From contig JAEOTN010000366.1 of NCBI GenBank assembly GCA_016839865.1, positions 1-7,738 of the forward strand: a stretch of 7,738 nucleotides of DNA. The letters run 5' to 3'. Shown here piece by piece: positions 1 through 5,179 of the stretch (position 1 is its first letter; each line of letters begins with the position of its first letter). The stretch comes from Promethearchaeota archaeon. GTDB lineage: Archaea; Asgardarchaeota; Lokiarchaeia; Sigynarchaeales; MK-D1. The notes beneath the pieces were generated by a model. It was not told where the DNA came from. It made no database searches and saw nothing but the letters and a program-made list of their open reading frames with translations. The position numbers and the translations under genes were made by a program.

Positions 1-154
1 AATAGTCAATACCTAGTAATGAGAGATATGCTAATTCCGGATTTTTCGCTGCATACTCTTCAAATATTTCATGAACTGTAGTAATAGGGATATCTACTAC
101 CTTTTTTACTCCTTTCGGCCAGCTTTTGTACCATAACTTTTCTTCTTGACTCAT
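1..154 (-). CDS. AMP-dependent acyl-CoA synthetase/ligase, N-terminal fragment
   Basis: This is the first 51 residues of a minus-strand gene that runs off the left edge. The protein begins MSQEEKLWYKSWPKGVKKVV, and the following residues include VHEIFEEYAAKNPELAYLS. An initial W-P-x-G-V-x-x-x-x-D-I-P pattern followed by a helix of the L/I-x-E-x-x-x-x-x-P type is typical of the start of long-chain fatty-acyl-CoA ligases of the ANL (AMP-binding) superfamily. Those enzymes activate fatty acids with ATP and CoA. The catalytic P-loop and the A3-A10 motifs lie outside the window, so the assignment rests on N-terminal resemblance only. The ATG at 154-152 is preceded by AGGTG (complement of 165-169) as a ribosome binding site, and by an AT-rich box at 197-207. 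Another ANL enzyme is possible. Confidence 0.6.
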   Translation of the reverse strand, partial: MSQEEKLWYKSWPKGVKKVVDIPITTVHEIFEEYAAKNPELAYLSLLGIDY

Positions 155-164
155 TTTCACAAAA

Positions 165-169
165 CACCT
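165..169 (-). promoter_or_regulatory. Ribosome binding site of the acyl-CoA ligase gene
   Basis: On the minus strand these bases read AGGTG, matching the archaeal anti-Shine-Dalgarno core GGAGGTGATC. They lie 10 bases upstream of the ATG at 154. The match supports that ATG as the start. Confidence 0.5.
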
Positions 170-196
170 TTTAATATTACTTTATGTAGATCTAAC

Positions 197-207
197 AATA
201 TAAAAAA
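197..207 (-). promoter_or_regulatory. Candidate archaeal TATA box (box A) for the acyl-CoA ligase gene
   Basis: The minus strand reads TTTTTTATATT. Transcription would be expected about 25 bases downstream, near 175, leaving a leader of about 20 bases that contains the AGGTG site. The T-run could equally help end transcription of the upstream gene, whose stop codon is at 217-219. Confidence 0.4.
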
Positions 208-216
208 GTCGTGTTT

Positions 217-780
217 TTAATCCTTTATTATCCTTTTTCTTAATTTCAAAAAGACAAAACCAAAGGTTATGACACTCACACCCGCAATAATCCAAATAGG
301 ATATCCTGGAATGAAGGGGATAAAGTACAATTCCATTTGATGGCTAGCTTCTAGAATATATGAATCTGGTCCCCGATCTATTAACACTACTTGGACATAG
401 TATAACGCTATTGTATAATTCGGGTTAGAAGGTGTATACGATATTTCCGAGAATGGACCTGGTGCATCATTAAAAGCTAATGTTGATTCTGCTGTGAATA
501 TTTCCGGATTATATCCATCCCGCGATACATAACTCTCCTGTGGACGCGTACTAAACAAAAATAGGTCAAATTCACCATCCGCAACCGCTGTAACATTGAC
601 TGTAAAAGTTTCATTGATTACTAAAGAAACAACATACATTCGAAAATCAAAAGTCTGCAATGGAAAAGAATCTGTATAATTACCCTCTCCTCCAGTTGCA
701 ATTACCATAGGAGACATGGAGGATAGCAATACAAGAATGATTCCGATACAACAAAGTGTTTTTGACCATGGTTGTTTCAT
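217..780 (-). CDS. Secreted, C-terminally anchored protein of unknown function
   Basis: The protein has 187 residues. It starts with a positively charged N-terminus (MKQPWSK) and a hydrophobic segment (about 10-28) that reads as a signal peptide. A beta-rich outside domain follows (about 30-155). A transmembrane segment (about 160-178) and a basic cytoplasmic tail (KLRKRIIKD) end it, so it is a type I membrane protein with the domain outside the cell. The middle, with FDLFLFS, later ISYTPSN and YYVQVVLIDRG, resembles the strand pattern of small PPC/jelly-roll-like surface domains, but no family is recognised. Four N-x-T sequons (N34, N56, N62, N121) lie in the outside part and could be N-glycosylated. 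The ATG at 780 has only a weak upstream match (TGAT). The gene is divergent from SRP19 across an 86-base AT-rich gap. Confidence 0.75.
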   Translation of the reverse strand: MKQPWSKTLCCIGIILVLLSSMSPMVIATGGEGNYTDSFPLQTFDFRMYVVSLVINETFTVNVTAVADGEFDLFLFSTRPQESYVSRDGYNPEIFTAESTLAFNDAPGPFSEISYTPSNPNYTIALYYVQVVLIDRGPDSYILEASHQMELYFIPFIPGYPIWIIAGVSVITFGFVFLKLRKRIIKD

Positions 781-856
781 ATCATTTTTTCATTTTTTGT
801 GCAAAAAAATGTTTGTAATTCGATAAGTTTTTTCTTTAAGGCAAATTGTATTAGCT

Positions 857-861
857 AGGTG
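857..861 (+). promoter_or_regulatory. Ribosome binding site of srp19
   Basis: AGGTG lies five bases before the ATG at 867 and matches the archaeal anti-Shine-Dalgarno core. An AT-rich TTTAAG-like box at about 833-840 would place transcription initiation close to this site, so the leader is very short. The box is weaker evidence than the AGGTG. Confidence 0.5.
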
Positions 862-866
862 TTGAT

Positions 867-1214
867 ATGAGGCGTAAAAGTGCAGGAAAACGAATTTTAT
901 TTCCAGCTTATTTCGATGTTAATCGAAATAGAAGGATGGGAAGACGCCTCCCTAAATCTTCGTCTATTCCTTTACCAACTATTGAAGAACTTGCTGAGGC
1001 GGCTGTAAAATTAAAATATTCAGCAGAAATAGATCCAAATGCTAGATATCCCCGAACTTGGTGGGATTCCCCTGGAGTATTACTTATAGATACCAAAGGG
1101 CAGAAAAAGATTAGTGTTATGGAGAAGCTTGCTAAAGAGATTATCTCTATACGCTTACATAAAAAAACTGTAGATTCCTCATCGAAAAAGAAAAAGAAAA
1201 AGAAGAAGAAATAA
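867..1214 (+). CDS. srp19: Signal recognition particle 19 kDa subunit, SRP19
   Basis: This 115-residue protein matches archaeal/eukaryotic SRP19. The N-terminal ILFPAYFDVNRNRRMGRRLPKS (about 10-31) corresponds to the I-x-P-A-Y-x-[ND]...G-R-[RK]-x-P signature that binds 7S/SRP RNA. The central PRTWWDSPGVLLID (about 62-75) matches the Y-x-R-x-W...G-R-V-x-V segment. SRP19 clamps helices 6 and 8 of SRP RNA so that SRP54 can bind, and so acts in co-translational delivery of membrane and secreted proteins to SecY. Residues 107-115 are nine consecutive lysines after a serine stretch. The codons alternate AAA and AAG, which keeps the run coding despite its low complexity. The stop TAA shares a base with the ATG of hypA (TAATG), indicating co-transcription and translational coupling. 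Confidence 0.93.
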   Translation: MRRKSAGKRILFPAYFDVNRNRRMGRRLPKSSSIPLPTIEELAEAAVKLKYSAEIDPNARYPRTWWDSPGVLLIDTKGQKKISVMEKLAKEIISIRLHKKTVDSSSKKKKKKKKK

Positions 1215-1660
1215 TGCACGAATTTGCCGTAGCAGACCAAATTTTTCGCTCTTGTATTGATACAGCGTACCACCATAAGGTAGACAAGATACTGGAAGTA
1301 AATGTGGAATTAGGGGATTTCACTCTTGTTGTGGAAGAATTACTCACATATTCCTTTAATATTGTTAAGAAACAGTCCCCCATTATGGAGGTAACAGAAT
1401 TAATAATCACACGTACTCCGGGAATTATTGAGTGCAATGATTGCAAAAAAACAAGCGAAATCTGGTTTAATGAGGAGCAAGAAGAAGTTCCCAAAGAAGA
1501 AGCTGATCAGTTGGACAAATTCACTCAGAAAGTCCATTTAAATAAAGATATGCGATTTATGAGTGTCAACTTGTTTAAATGCAAACACTGTAACAGTAGA
1601 AATACCGATCTCCTTAGCGGTAAAAATATTCAAATAAAAAATATAAAAGTCCAAGATTAG
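1214..1660 (+). CDS. hypA: Hydrogenase nickel incorporation protein HypA
   Basis: HypA delivers nickel, together with HypB, to the large subunit of NiFe hydrogenases, and to urease in some bacteria. The 148-residue protein begins MHEFAVADQI, the family's MHE start, whose His2 is a nickel ligand. It has the zinc-binding pairs C74-x-x-C77 and C123-x-x-C126. About 45 residues, rich in E and K, separate the two pairs, against about 12 in bacterial HypA. Longer spacing is known in Thermococcales HypA, so this may be an archaeal-type extended zinc loop. The start codon overlaps the srp19 stop by one base, so translation is probably coupled. No hydrogenase structural or other hyp gene is in the window, so the target enzyme must be encoded elsewhere. 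Confidence 0.9.
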   Translation: MHEFAVADQIFRSCIDTAYHHKVDKILEVNVELGDFTLVVEELLTYSFNIVKKQSPIMEVTELIITRTPGIIECNDCKKTSEIWFNEEQEEVPKEEADQLDKFTQKVHLNKDMRFMSVNLFKCKHCNSRNTDLLSGKNIQIKNIKVQD

Positions 1661-1708
1661 TTGTTATTCATAACCACAATATCTTTAATTTAAAAATTCA
1701 TTTTATGC

Positions 1709-1713
1709 GTGAT
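1709..1713 (+). promoter_or_regulatory. Ribosome binding site that decides the start of the FTR-like gene
   Basis: GTGAT, four bases before the ATG at 1718, matches the GGTGAT core complementary to archaeal 16S rRNA. Its presence argues for initiation at 1718 rather than at the GTG that forms part of the motif itself. Confidence 0.5.
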
Positions 1714-1717
1714 TATT

Positions 1718-1978
1718 ATGCGAACACGAAAAGACGTAGAAGAAATGGCATTGAAGAATGGGTGGATAGTAAATCCGAACGACCGTGTAGTAGAGGGTAA
1801 TTTACGAGTTCAGAATAAGAACTTGGAAAAGTATGGAAAATTTTATTGCCCTTGTAAAGCCGAGAAGATAGACGATAATGTTTGTAATCCTTGCGTAGAT
1901 AGCCCCGATGAGATAAAAGAGATGGGTCACTGTACCTGCAACCTTTACTTCGATCCAAACTGGAAGAAAGAAGAATAG
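1718..1978 (+). CDS. Ferredoxin-thioredoxin reductase catalytic (beta) chain-like protein
   Basis: This small Fe-S/disulfide protein of 86 residues resembles the catalytic subunit of ferredoxin:thioredoxin reductase, which uses a [4Fe-4S] cluster and a nearby disulfide to pass ferredoxin electrons to thioredoxin. Numbered from this start, the cysteines are CPC (44,46), CNPC (56,59) and GHCTC (72,74). The plant/cyanobacterial pattern is CPC...CPC...CHC. Here the middle motif has an extra residue and the central His of CHC is Thr, with a His just before the motif. The N-terminal helix (KDVEEMALKNGWIVNPND) fits the family. An upstream in-frame GTG at 1709 would add three residues, but GTGAT at 1709-1713 reads better as the ribosome binding site of the ATG at 1718. 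No variable (alpha) chain or thioredoxin is adjacent, which is common for archaeal homologues. Confidence 0.82.
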   Translation: MRTRKDVEEMALKNGWIVNPNDRVVEGNLRVQNKNLEKYGKFYCPCKAEKIDDNVCNPCVDSPDEIKEMGHCTCNLYFDPNWKKEE

Positions 1979-2063
1979 AAGATCCCATGTCCTCGGGAAA
2001 ACAAATATAGATAAATAACAGGATAGCTAACCCATTATCTAAATATAATTTGGATAGTGTGAA

Positions 2064-2786
2064 ATGAATCTTCTTATTCTTATTCCTATTGTTATCGCTA
2101 GTTTAACGATTTCTACTGTTGCTATTGCAATCTATGTCAGGAAATATAAAAGTTCTGAAGCGATAACTGCAATTTACGTCATTTATCTTGCTTTAAGTCA
2201 AATTTTGGCAATGAAATTCGTAGATTTTTGGGGTTTATATGCTCCCGCAGCGGTCATTATTTTTCCCTTTATCTTTCAGTTAACTGATACAATGAATGAG
2301 CACTTTGGAGCAAAATCTACATATAAAATGATATTGATTGGTTTTGTGACTCAAGTTTTAATGGTATTCTTCATTGCAATTGGAAATTTATTAGATCCAG
2401 CCCCTTGGTTTGATAATGCAAACTGGCTTACATTGTTTAGTCAGCAATTTGGAATAATAGGAGCTAGTTGGATTGCATTTTTGGTTTCTAATTTCTTTGA
2501 TTCTTGGTTTTATGATTGGGTAAAAAAGAAAACAGGAAGCAAAGCACTTTGGATTCGGTCTTTGGTCACAGACATCCCGAGTCTTGCTATCGATAGCTGC
2601 ATTTTTATTACTCTTGCATTCGGAGTTTTCACCGCAACTCCTGATTGGGGGATGGTTGGTGAAACAATTCTCGGTCAACTTATAACAAAATGGATTTTAG
2701 GCGTAATCGACACACCTTTTCTCTACTTGGATCGATGGATTGTTAACTATAAGAGAAAATCAAAAGAAGATGTAATTTCTTCCTAA
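2064..2786 (+). CDS. YhhQ/VUT-family 7-deazapurine (queuosine/archaeosine precursor) transporter
   Basis: This 240-residue integral membrane protein has about six hydrophobic segments (near 3-24, 33-52, 57-73, 88-110, 130-150, 170-192) and a further one near 200-222. Family features are FPFIFQLTDTMNEHFG (67-82), equivalent to the S-D-x-x-N-E-x-[YF]-G motif. Others are ASWIAFLVSNFFDSWFYDWVK (134-154) and LWIRSLVTDIPSLAIDSCIFI (162-182), matching the W-x-R-x-x-x-[ST]...D-S-x-[IL]-F-[IV] block. Bacterial YhhQ imports preQ0/preQ1 for queuosine. In an archaeon the likely cargo is preQ0 or a related 7-deazaguanine used to make archaeosine at tRNA position 15, but that is inference from the family. 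The ORF is separated from the FTR-like gene by 85 bases and converges on the EMC3-like gene with an 8-base gap. Confidence 0.87.
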   Translation: MNLLILIPIVIASLTISTVAIAIYVRKYKSSEAITAIYVIYLALSQILAMKFVDFWGLYAPAAVIIFPFIFQLTDTMNEHFGAKSTYKMILIGFVTQVLMVFFIAIGNLLDPAPWFDNANWLTLFSQQFGIIGASWIAFLVSNFFDSWFYDWVKKKTGSKALWIRSLVTDIPSLAIDSCIFITLAFGVFTATPDWGMVGETILGQLITKWILGVIDTPFLYLDRWIVNYKRKSKEDVISS

Positions 2787-2794
2787 TCTTTTTA

Positions 2795-3460
2795 TTACCT
2801 GCTTTTTGCTTCTTTTCTATAAGCATCCATTTTACTTTGTTCAAATAGGTTACCCATTCCACCACCTGATACAGGTACCATTTTGAATACTCTTTGCAAA
2901 ATCATGCTTATGGTGAATGAGCACATGAAGTAAAATGCCGTATAATTTATCCAGCCCATTTGACCGAATGTTAATGGACCTCCGCGAATAAGATCAGGTG
3001 ATAACATCATATTGGTCAGCATTTGTATTGGTATAGTGCTTGGGTTCATGGGAGGTAATGCAATCGGTGGATTAGAAGGATTATCACCAGTAGTGATGAC
3101 TCTAAAAAATCTACGAATAAGGGTAAAAATTAAGATCATAGGAACAAAGGTAATACACGTAGGTTTTAAACGCTCCAAAGACATTTTTTGCTGCATTTTT
3201 TGAATACTCTTATCTCGTCGTTCCCACTTAACGATTTCTTTTTCATATTTCTTGGGATTTTCCTCTTCGAGTTTTTCCAGCTGTTTTCTTTCCGCTTGGT
3301 GGTCTTTGATCCTTTGCTGCTTCACGAGCATCGTCTTTGGGTCGAGGAGAAGTTTGTTTAAACCAATTGATATTAGAGTAACACATATACTAATGAATAT
3401 AATAAAAAACATAGCTCCTGGTGGAACTCTTAACCATTCTATAAATGATGACCATGTCAT
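2795..3460 (-). CDS. EMC3/TMCO1-like (DUF106) membrane protein insertase of the Oxa1 superfamily
   Basis: The 221-residue protein has a short N-terminus, TM1 (about 16-36), a long charged coiled-coil segment (about 42-97, KQQRIKDHQAERKQLEKLEE onward), TM2 (about 100-117) and TM3 (about 168-190). A methionine-rich stretch precedes TM3 (PPMNPSTIPIQMLTNMM) and the C-terminal tail is basic. This three-TM plan with a cytoplasmic coiled coil between TM1 and TM2 defines the archaeal DUF106 family. That family is homologous to eukaryotic EMC3, GET1 and TMCO1 and to bacterial YidC. These proteins help insert membrane proteins, often at the Sec translocon. The gene starts 57 bases after the secY stop on the same strand, so the two are probably co-transcribed. 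In many archaea DUF106 is near secY with an adenylate kinase gene between them; that gene is absent here. Confidence 0.88.
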   Translation of the reverse strand: MTWSSFIEWLRVPPGAMFFIIFISICVTLISIGLNKLLLDPKTMLVKQQRIKDHQAERKQLEKLEEENPKKYEKEIVKWERRDKSIQKMQQKMSLERLKPTCITFVPMILIFTLIRRFFRVITTGDNPSNPPIALPPMNPSTIPIQMLTNMMLSPDLIRGGPLTFGQMGWINYTAFYFMCSFTISMILQRVFKMVPVSGGGMGNLFEQSKMDAYRKEAKSR

Positions 3461-3517
3461 GATATTTGACCGTATGAAAGTTAGGAAATGAGAGAAAATA
3501 AAGGTTTTTTATCGGAT

Positions 3518-5002
3518 TTATTTTCCTAAGAAACCCGAAAGAGTCGGATATTGCTCGGAAGCGGCTTCTTTTGCTATAGATTCGGCGAAATTCTGCATAA
3601 TTCCAACCATAAGTAGCAAGCCTGTCCCTGAGCCTAGCGCTCCAAGGAAATCTGCAACGAAACTGAGAAGCCCTACTATAATTCCATTAATTATTGTTAA
3701 TGCAGGGATGTATCGGGATAGAATCTTTTCAATCACCTTTTCCGAGGATCGGAATCCATCAATCTGCATTTTACTACCCAATATCTGACGGGCGATATCT
3801 CGAGGTGCTAATCCTGATACTTCTACCCAGATTCTTCCAAGCATGATACACAAGAACATGAAAATTGCTAAATATATGAATGCATGAAGTACAGGATTGT
3901 TACCTCCACCTATTTCCGATCCTTCTAAGAACGATGCAATTCCTTGAGGAGGTGTAAGGTAGTAAGCTATACCTCCAACAGGACGGAGCTGATCAGTATC
4001 AGGGATTCTATTAAATTGTCCTATTAAATCTAAAAACACACCTAACCTAGGTCGATTGAGACGGGGTCCAGCCTCTGGTCCAGCAATAAGTTGTGCAAAA
4101 AATAGTATATTTGCATATAAAGCTTGAACTAAAATCACGGGGATGTTACTCACATACATCAATTTCATTGGATATTTGCCCTTAAATCCGCTATACCCTT
4201 TGTAAGATAGGGGAATTTCGATACGCATAGATTCAAACCAAACAACAACGAGGAATATAATTACTGTGGTTACTACACCTAACATACTAGGGAGATTATC
4301 TGGTCGGAGGAAACTCTCCGCAACTGTGATATCTTTTCTTCCGATTAATGATTGAATAAAGGCAATTATTGCTCCCCGAGCAGGAGCGTCTTCACCACCT
4401 CCTACGCTAAAGAATGAGAATGCATTCCATAGAATTTGTCCGGCAACATTTGCACCAATAAATAGAGAGACACCTGACCCTATTCCCCAACCTTTTTGCA
4501 GTAATTCATCCATCATCATGAGGATCATAGTAGCAAAAAAGAGTTGGAAAAAGATCATTATTTGACTCGCAGGTGGTAATCCATCTCCAAAAGCTCCACC
4601 TAATAAATATGCAATAGTTTGTGCAATGGTTAAGAGTACTGCCATAACTTTCTGGACACCAGAAAATAATCCTCGTTCTACTGGATCACTCATATCCACG
4701 TTAATTATCCGACTTCCTACCAGCAATTGCATTACTAATCCTGCAGTTACAATAGGTCCAATCCCGAATTCGGTGAGACGACCACGTTGAGATGCTAAGA
4801 TTACTCGCATCCAATAGAAATAATCTATCTGCTCTTGAATGTTAATCCCATACAACGGAACATTAGACATGATTAGATAGATGACTAGAACGACTGCTGT
4901 CCAGATGAGTTTTTCTTTGAATGAAACCTCTCTATCTGGTGCTTTGGCTTCTGGCATAAGACGAGTAAAAGGTCGGAAGAAACGAAGGAATCTACTTGGC
5001 AT
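3518..5002 (-). CDS. secY: Protein translocase subunit SecY (Sec61 alpha type)
   Basis: SecY is the membrane channel through which secreted proteins cross and membrane proteins insert. The 494-residue protein shows about ten TM segments (TM1 near 31-49, the last near 455-476). It has the plug/TM2 region FYWMRVILASQRGRLTEFG and IGPIVTAGLVMQLLVGS (62-97), LDELLQK/WGIGSG-type residues (DELLQKGWGIGSGVSLF, 165-181), and the cytoplasmic loop GFKGKYPMKLMYVSNIPVIL (272-291). The second ribosome-contacting loop is SGLAPRDIARQI (396-407), and FLGALGSGTGLLL (452-464) ends it. Length exceeds the roughly 436 residues of the Methanocaldococcus protein, mainly through a glycine/proline-rich insertion around 305-370. 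The start at 5002 (MPSRFLRFFRPF) gives the usual amphipathic N-terminus. The gene is detached from any ribosomal-protein (spc) cluster and has its own upstream region. Confidence 0.97.
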   Translation of the reverse strand: MPSRFLRFFRPFTRLMPEAKAPDREVSFKEKLIWTAVVLVIYLIMSNVPLYGINIQEQIDYFYWMRVILASQRGRLTEFGIGPIVTAGLVMQLLVGSRIINVDMSDPVERGLFSGVQKVMAVLLTIAQTIAYLLGGAFGDGLPPASQIMIFFQLFFATMILMMMDELLQKGWGIGSGVSLFIGANVAGQILWNAFSFFSVGGGEDAPARGAIIAFIQSLIGRKDITVAESFLRPDNLPSMLGVVTTVIIFLVVVWFESMRIEIPLSYKGYSGFKGKYPMKLMYVSNIPVILVQALYANILFFAQLIAGPEAGPRLNRPRLGVFLDLIGQFNRIPDTDQLRPVGGIAYYLTPPQGIASFLEGSEIGGGNNPVLHAFIYLAIFMFLCIMLGRIWVEVSGLAPRDIARQILGSKMQIDGFRSSEKVIEKILSRYIPALTIINGIIVGLLSFVADFLGALGSGTGLLLMVGIMQNFAESIAKEAASEQYPTLSGFLGK

Positions 5003-5030
5003 AATGAATTTCCTACTGAGATAAGTTTTC

Positions 5031-5047
5031 TAATGTGTTCCACATTA
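5031..5047. repeat. Inverted repeat in the secY leader
   Basis: Seven-base arms TAATGTG (5031-5037) and CACATTA (5041-5047) are separated by TTC. The element is 29-45 bases upstream of the secY start codon. It could form a small hairpin in the mRNA leader or bind a dimeric regulator. Confidence 0.45.
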
Positions 5048-5051
5048 CATG

Positions 5052-5065
5052 TGATCCATGGATCA
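5052..5065. repeat. Perfect 14-bp palindrome upstream of secY
   Basis: TGATCCATGGATCA equals its own reverse complement. It sits 50-63 bases before the secY start, where transcription is predicted to begin, next to the dyad TAATGTG-TTC-CACATTA. Its half-site ATGGATCA differs by one base from ATGAATCA in the repeats at 5114-5122 and 5133-5141. It could be an operator or a leader hairpin. Confidence 0.5.
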
Positions 5066-5113
5066 ATGAGGTTTTTTGGTGTGCCTAATTTATTTTTTTC
5101 GGTTCCTCCGTAT

Positions 5114-5141
5114 GATGAATCAATCCCTTAACGATGAATCA
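5114..5141. repeat. Direct repeat GATGAATCA x2, 19-base period
   Basis: Nine identical bases recur at 5114-5122 and 5133-5141, 19 bases from start to start, close to two helical turns. The second copy touches the candidate tRNA promoter box. The spacing would place two bound proteins nearly on the same face of the DNA, which suggests a regulatory site shared by the divergent genes. Confidence 0.4.
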
Positions 5142-5179
5142 TAAATTTGAAATTTCTCCCCTCACGTAAAATGTACAAA

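Larger units (their letters stand above)
5003..5179. promoter_or_regulatory. Divergent intergenic region between secY and tRNA-Arg with dyads and repeats
   Basis: This 177-base gap must hold promoters for secY (minus) and the tRNA (plus). For secY, an AT-rich box AAAAATAAATTA (complement of 5086-5097) would start transcription near 5062. For the tRNA, CATAAATTT at 5140-5148 is about 35 bases upstream of the gene. Also present are the dyad TAATGTG-TTC-CACATTA (5031-5047), the perfect palindrome TGATCCATGGATCA (5052-5065), and two copies of GATGAATCA (5114-5122 and 5133-5141). Regulation by these elements is inferred; only their sequence is observed. Confidence 0.45.

Noticed and set aside
1180..1213. 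Purine run AAAAAG-repeat as a programmed frameshift site into hypA.
   Set aside because: The frame ends properly in TAA overlapping the hypA ATG, so simple translational coupling explains the arrangement. No fused product is needed.
908..1276. Antisense reading frame over srp19 with a run of phenylalanines.
   Set aside because: The poly-F is the complement of the poly-lysine tail of SRP19. The frame has no ribosome site and no family resemblance, while the sense frame matches SRP19 throughout.
1147..1494. Antisense frame over the start of hypA.
   Set aside because: It is a shadow of hypA, with low-complexity serine-rich translation and no independent start signal.
1709..1711. GTG at 1709 as the start of the FTR-like gene.
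   Set aside because: It overlaps the best ribosome binding site match, which is correctly spaced for the ATG at 1718. It would add only three non-conserved residues.
1716..1988. Antisense frame over the FTR-like gene.
   Set aside because: It covers a gene with well-matched cysteine motifs on the plus strand, and the translation has no recognisable features.
2391..2678. Cysteine-rich antisense frame within the YhhQ-like gene.
   Set aside because: The sense frame is a clear membrane transporter; the cysteines are not in paired metal-binding spacing.
3012..3491. Two short plus-strand frames opposite the EMC3-like gene, one of them hydrophobic.
   Set aside because: The hydrophobicity mirrors the TM segments of the minus-strand gene. 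Neither has a ribosome site or conserved motifs.
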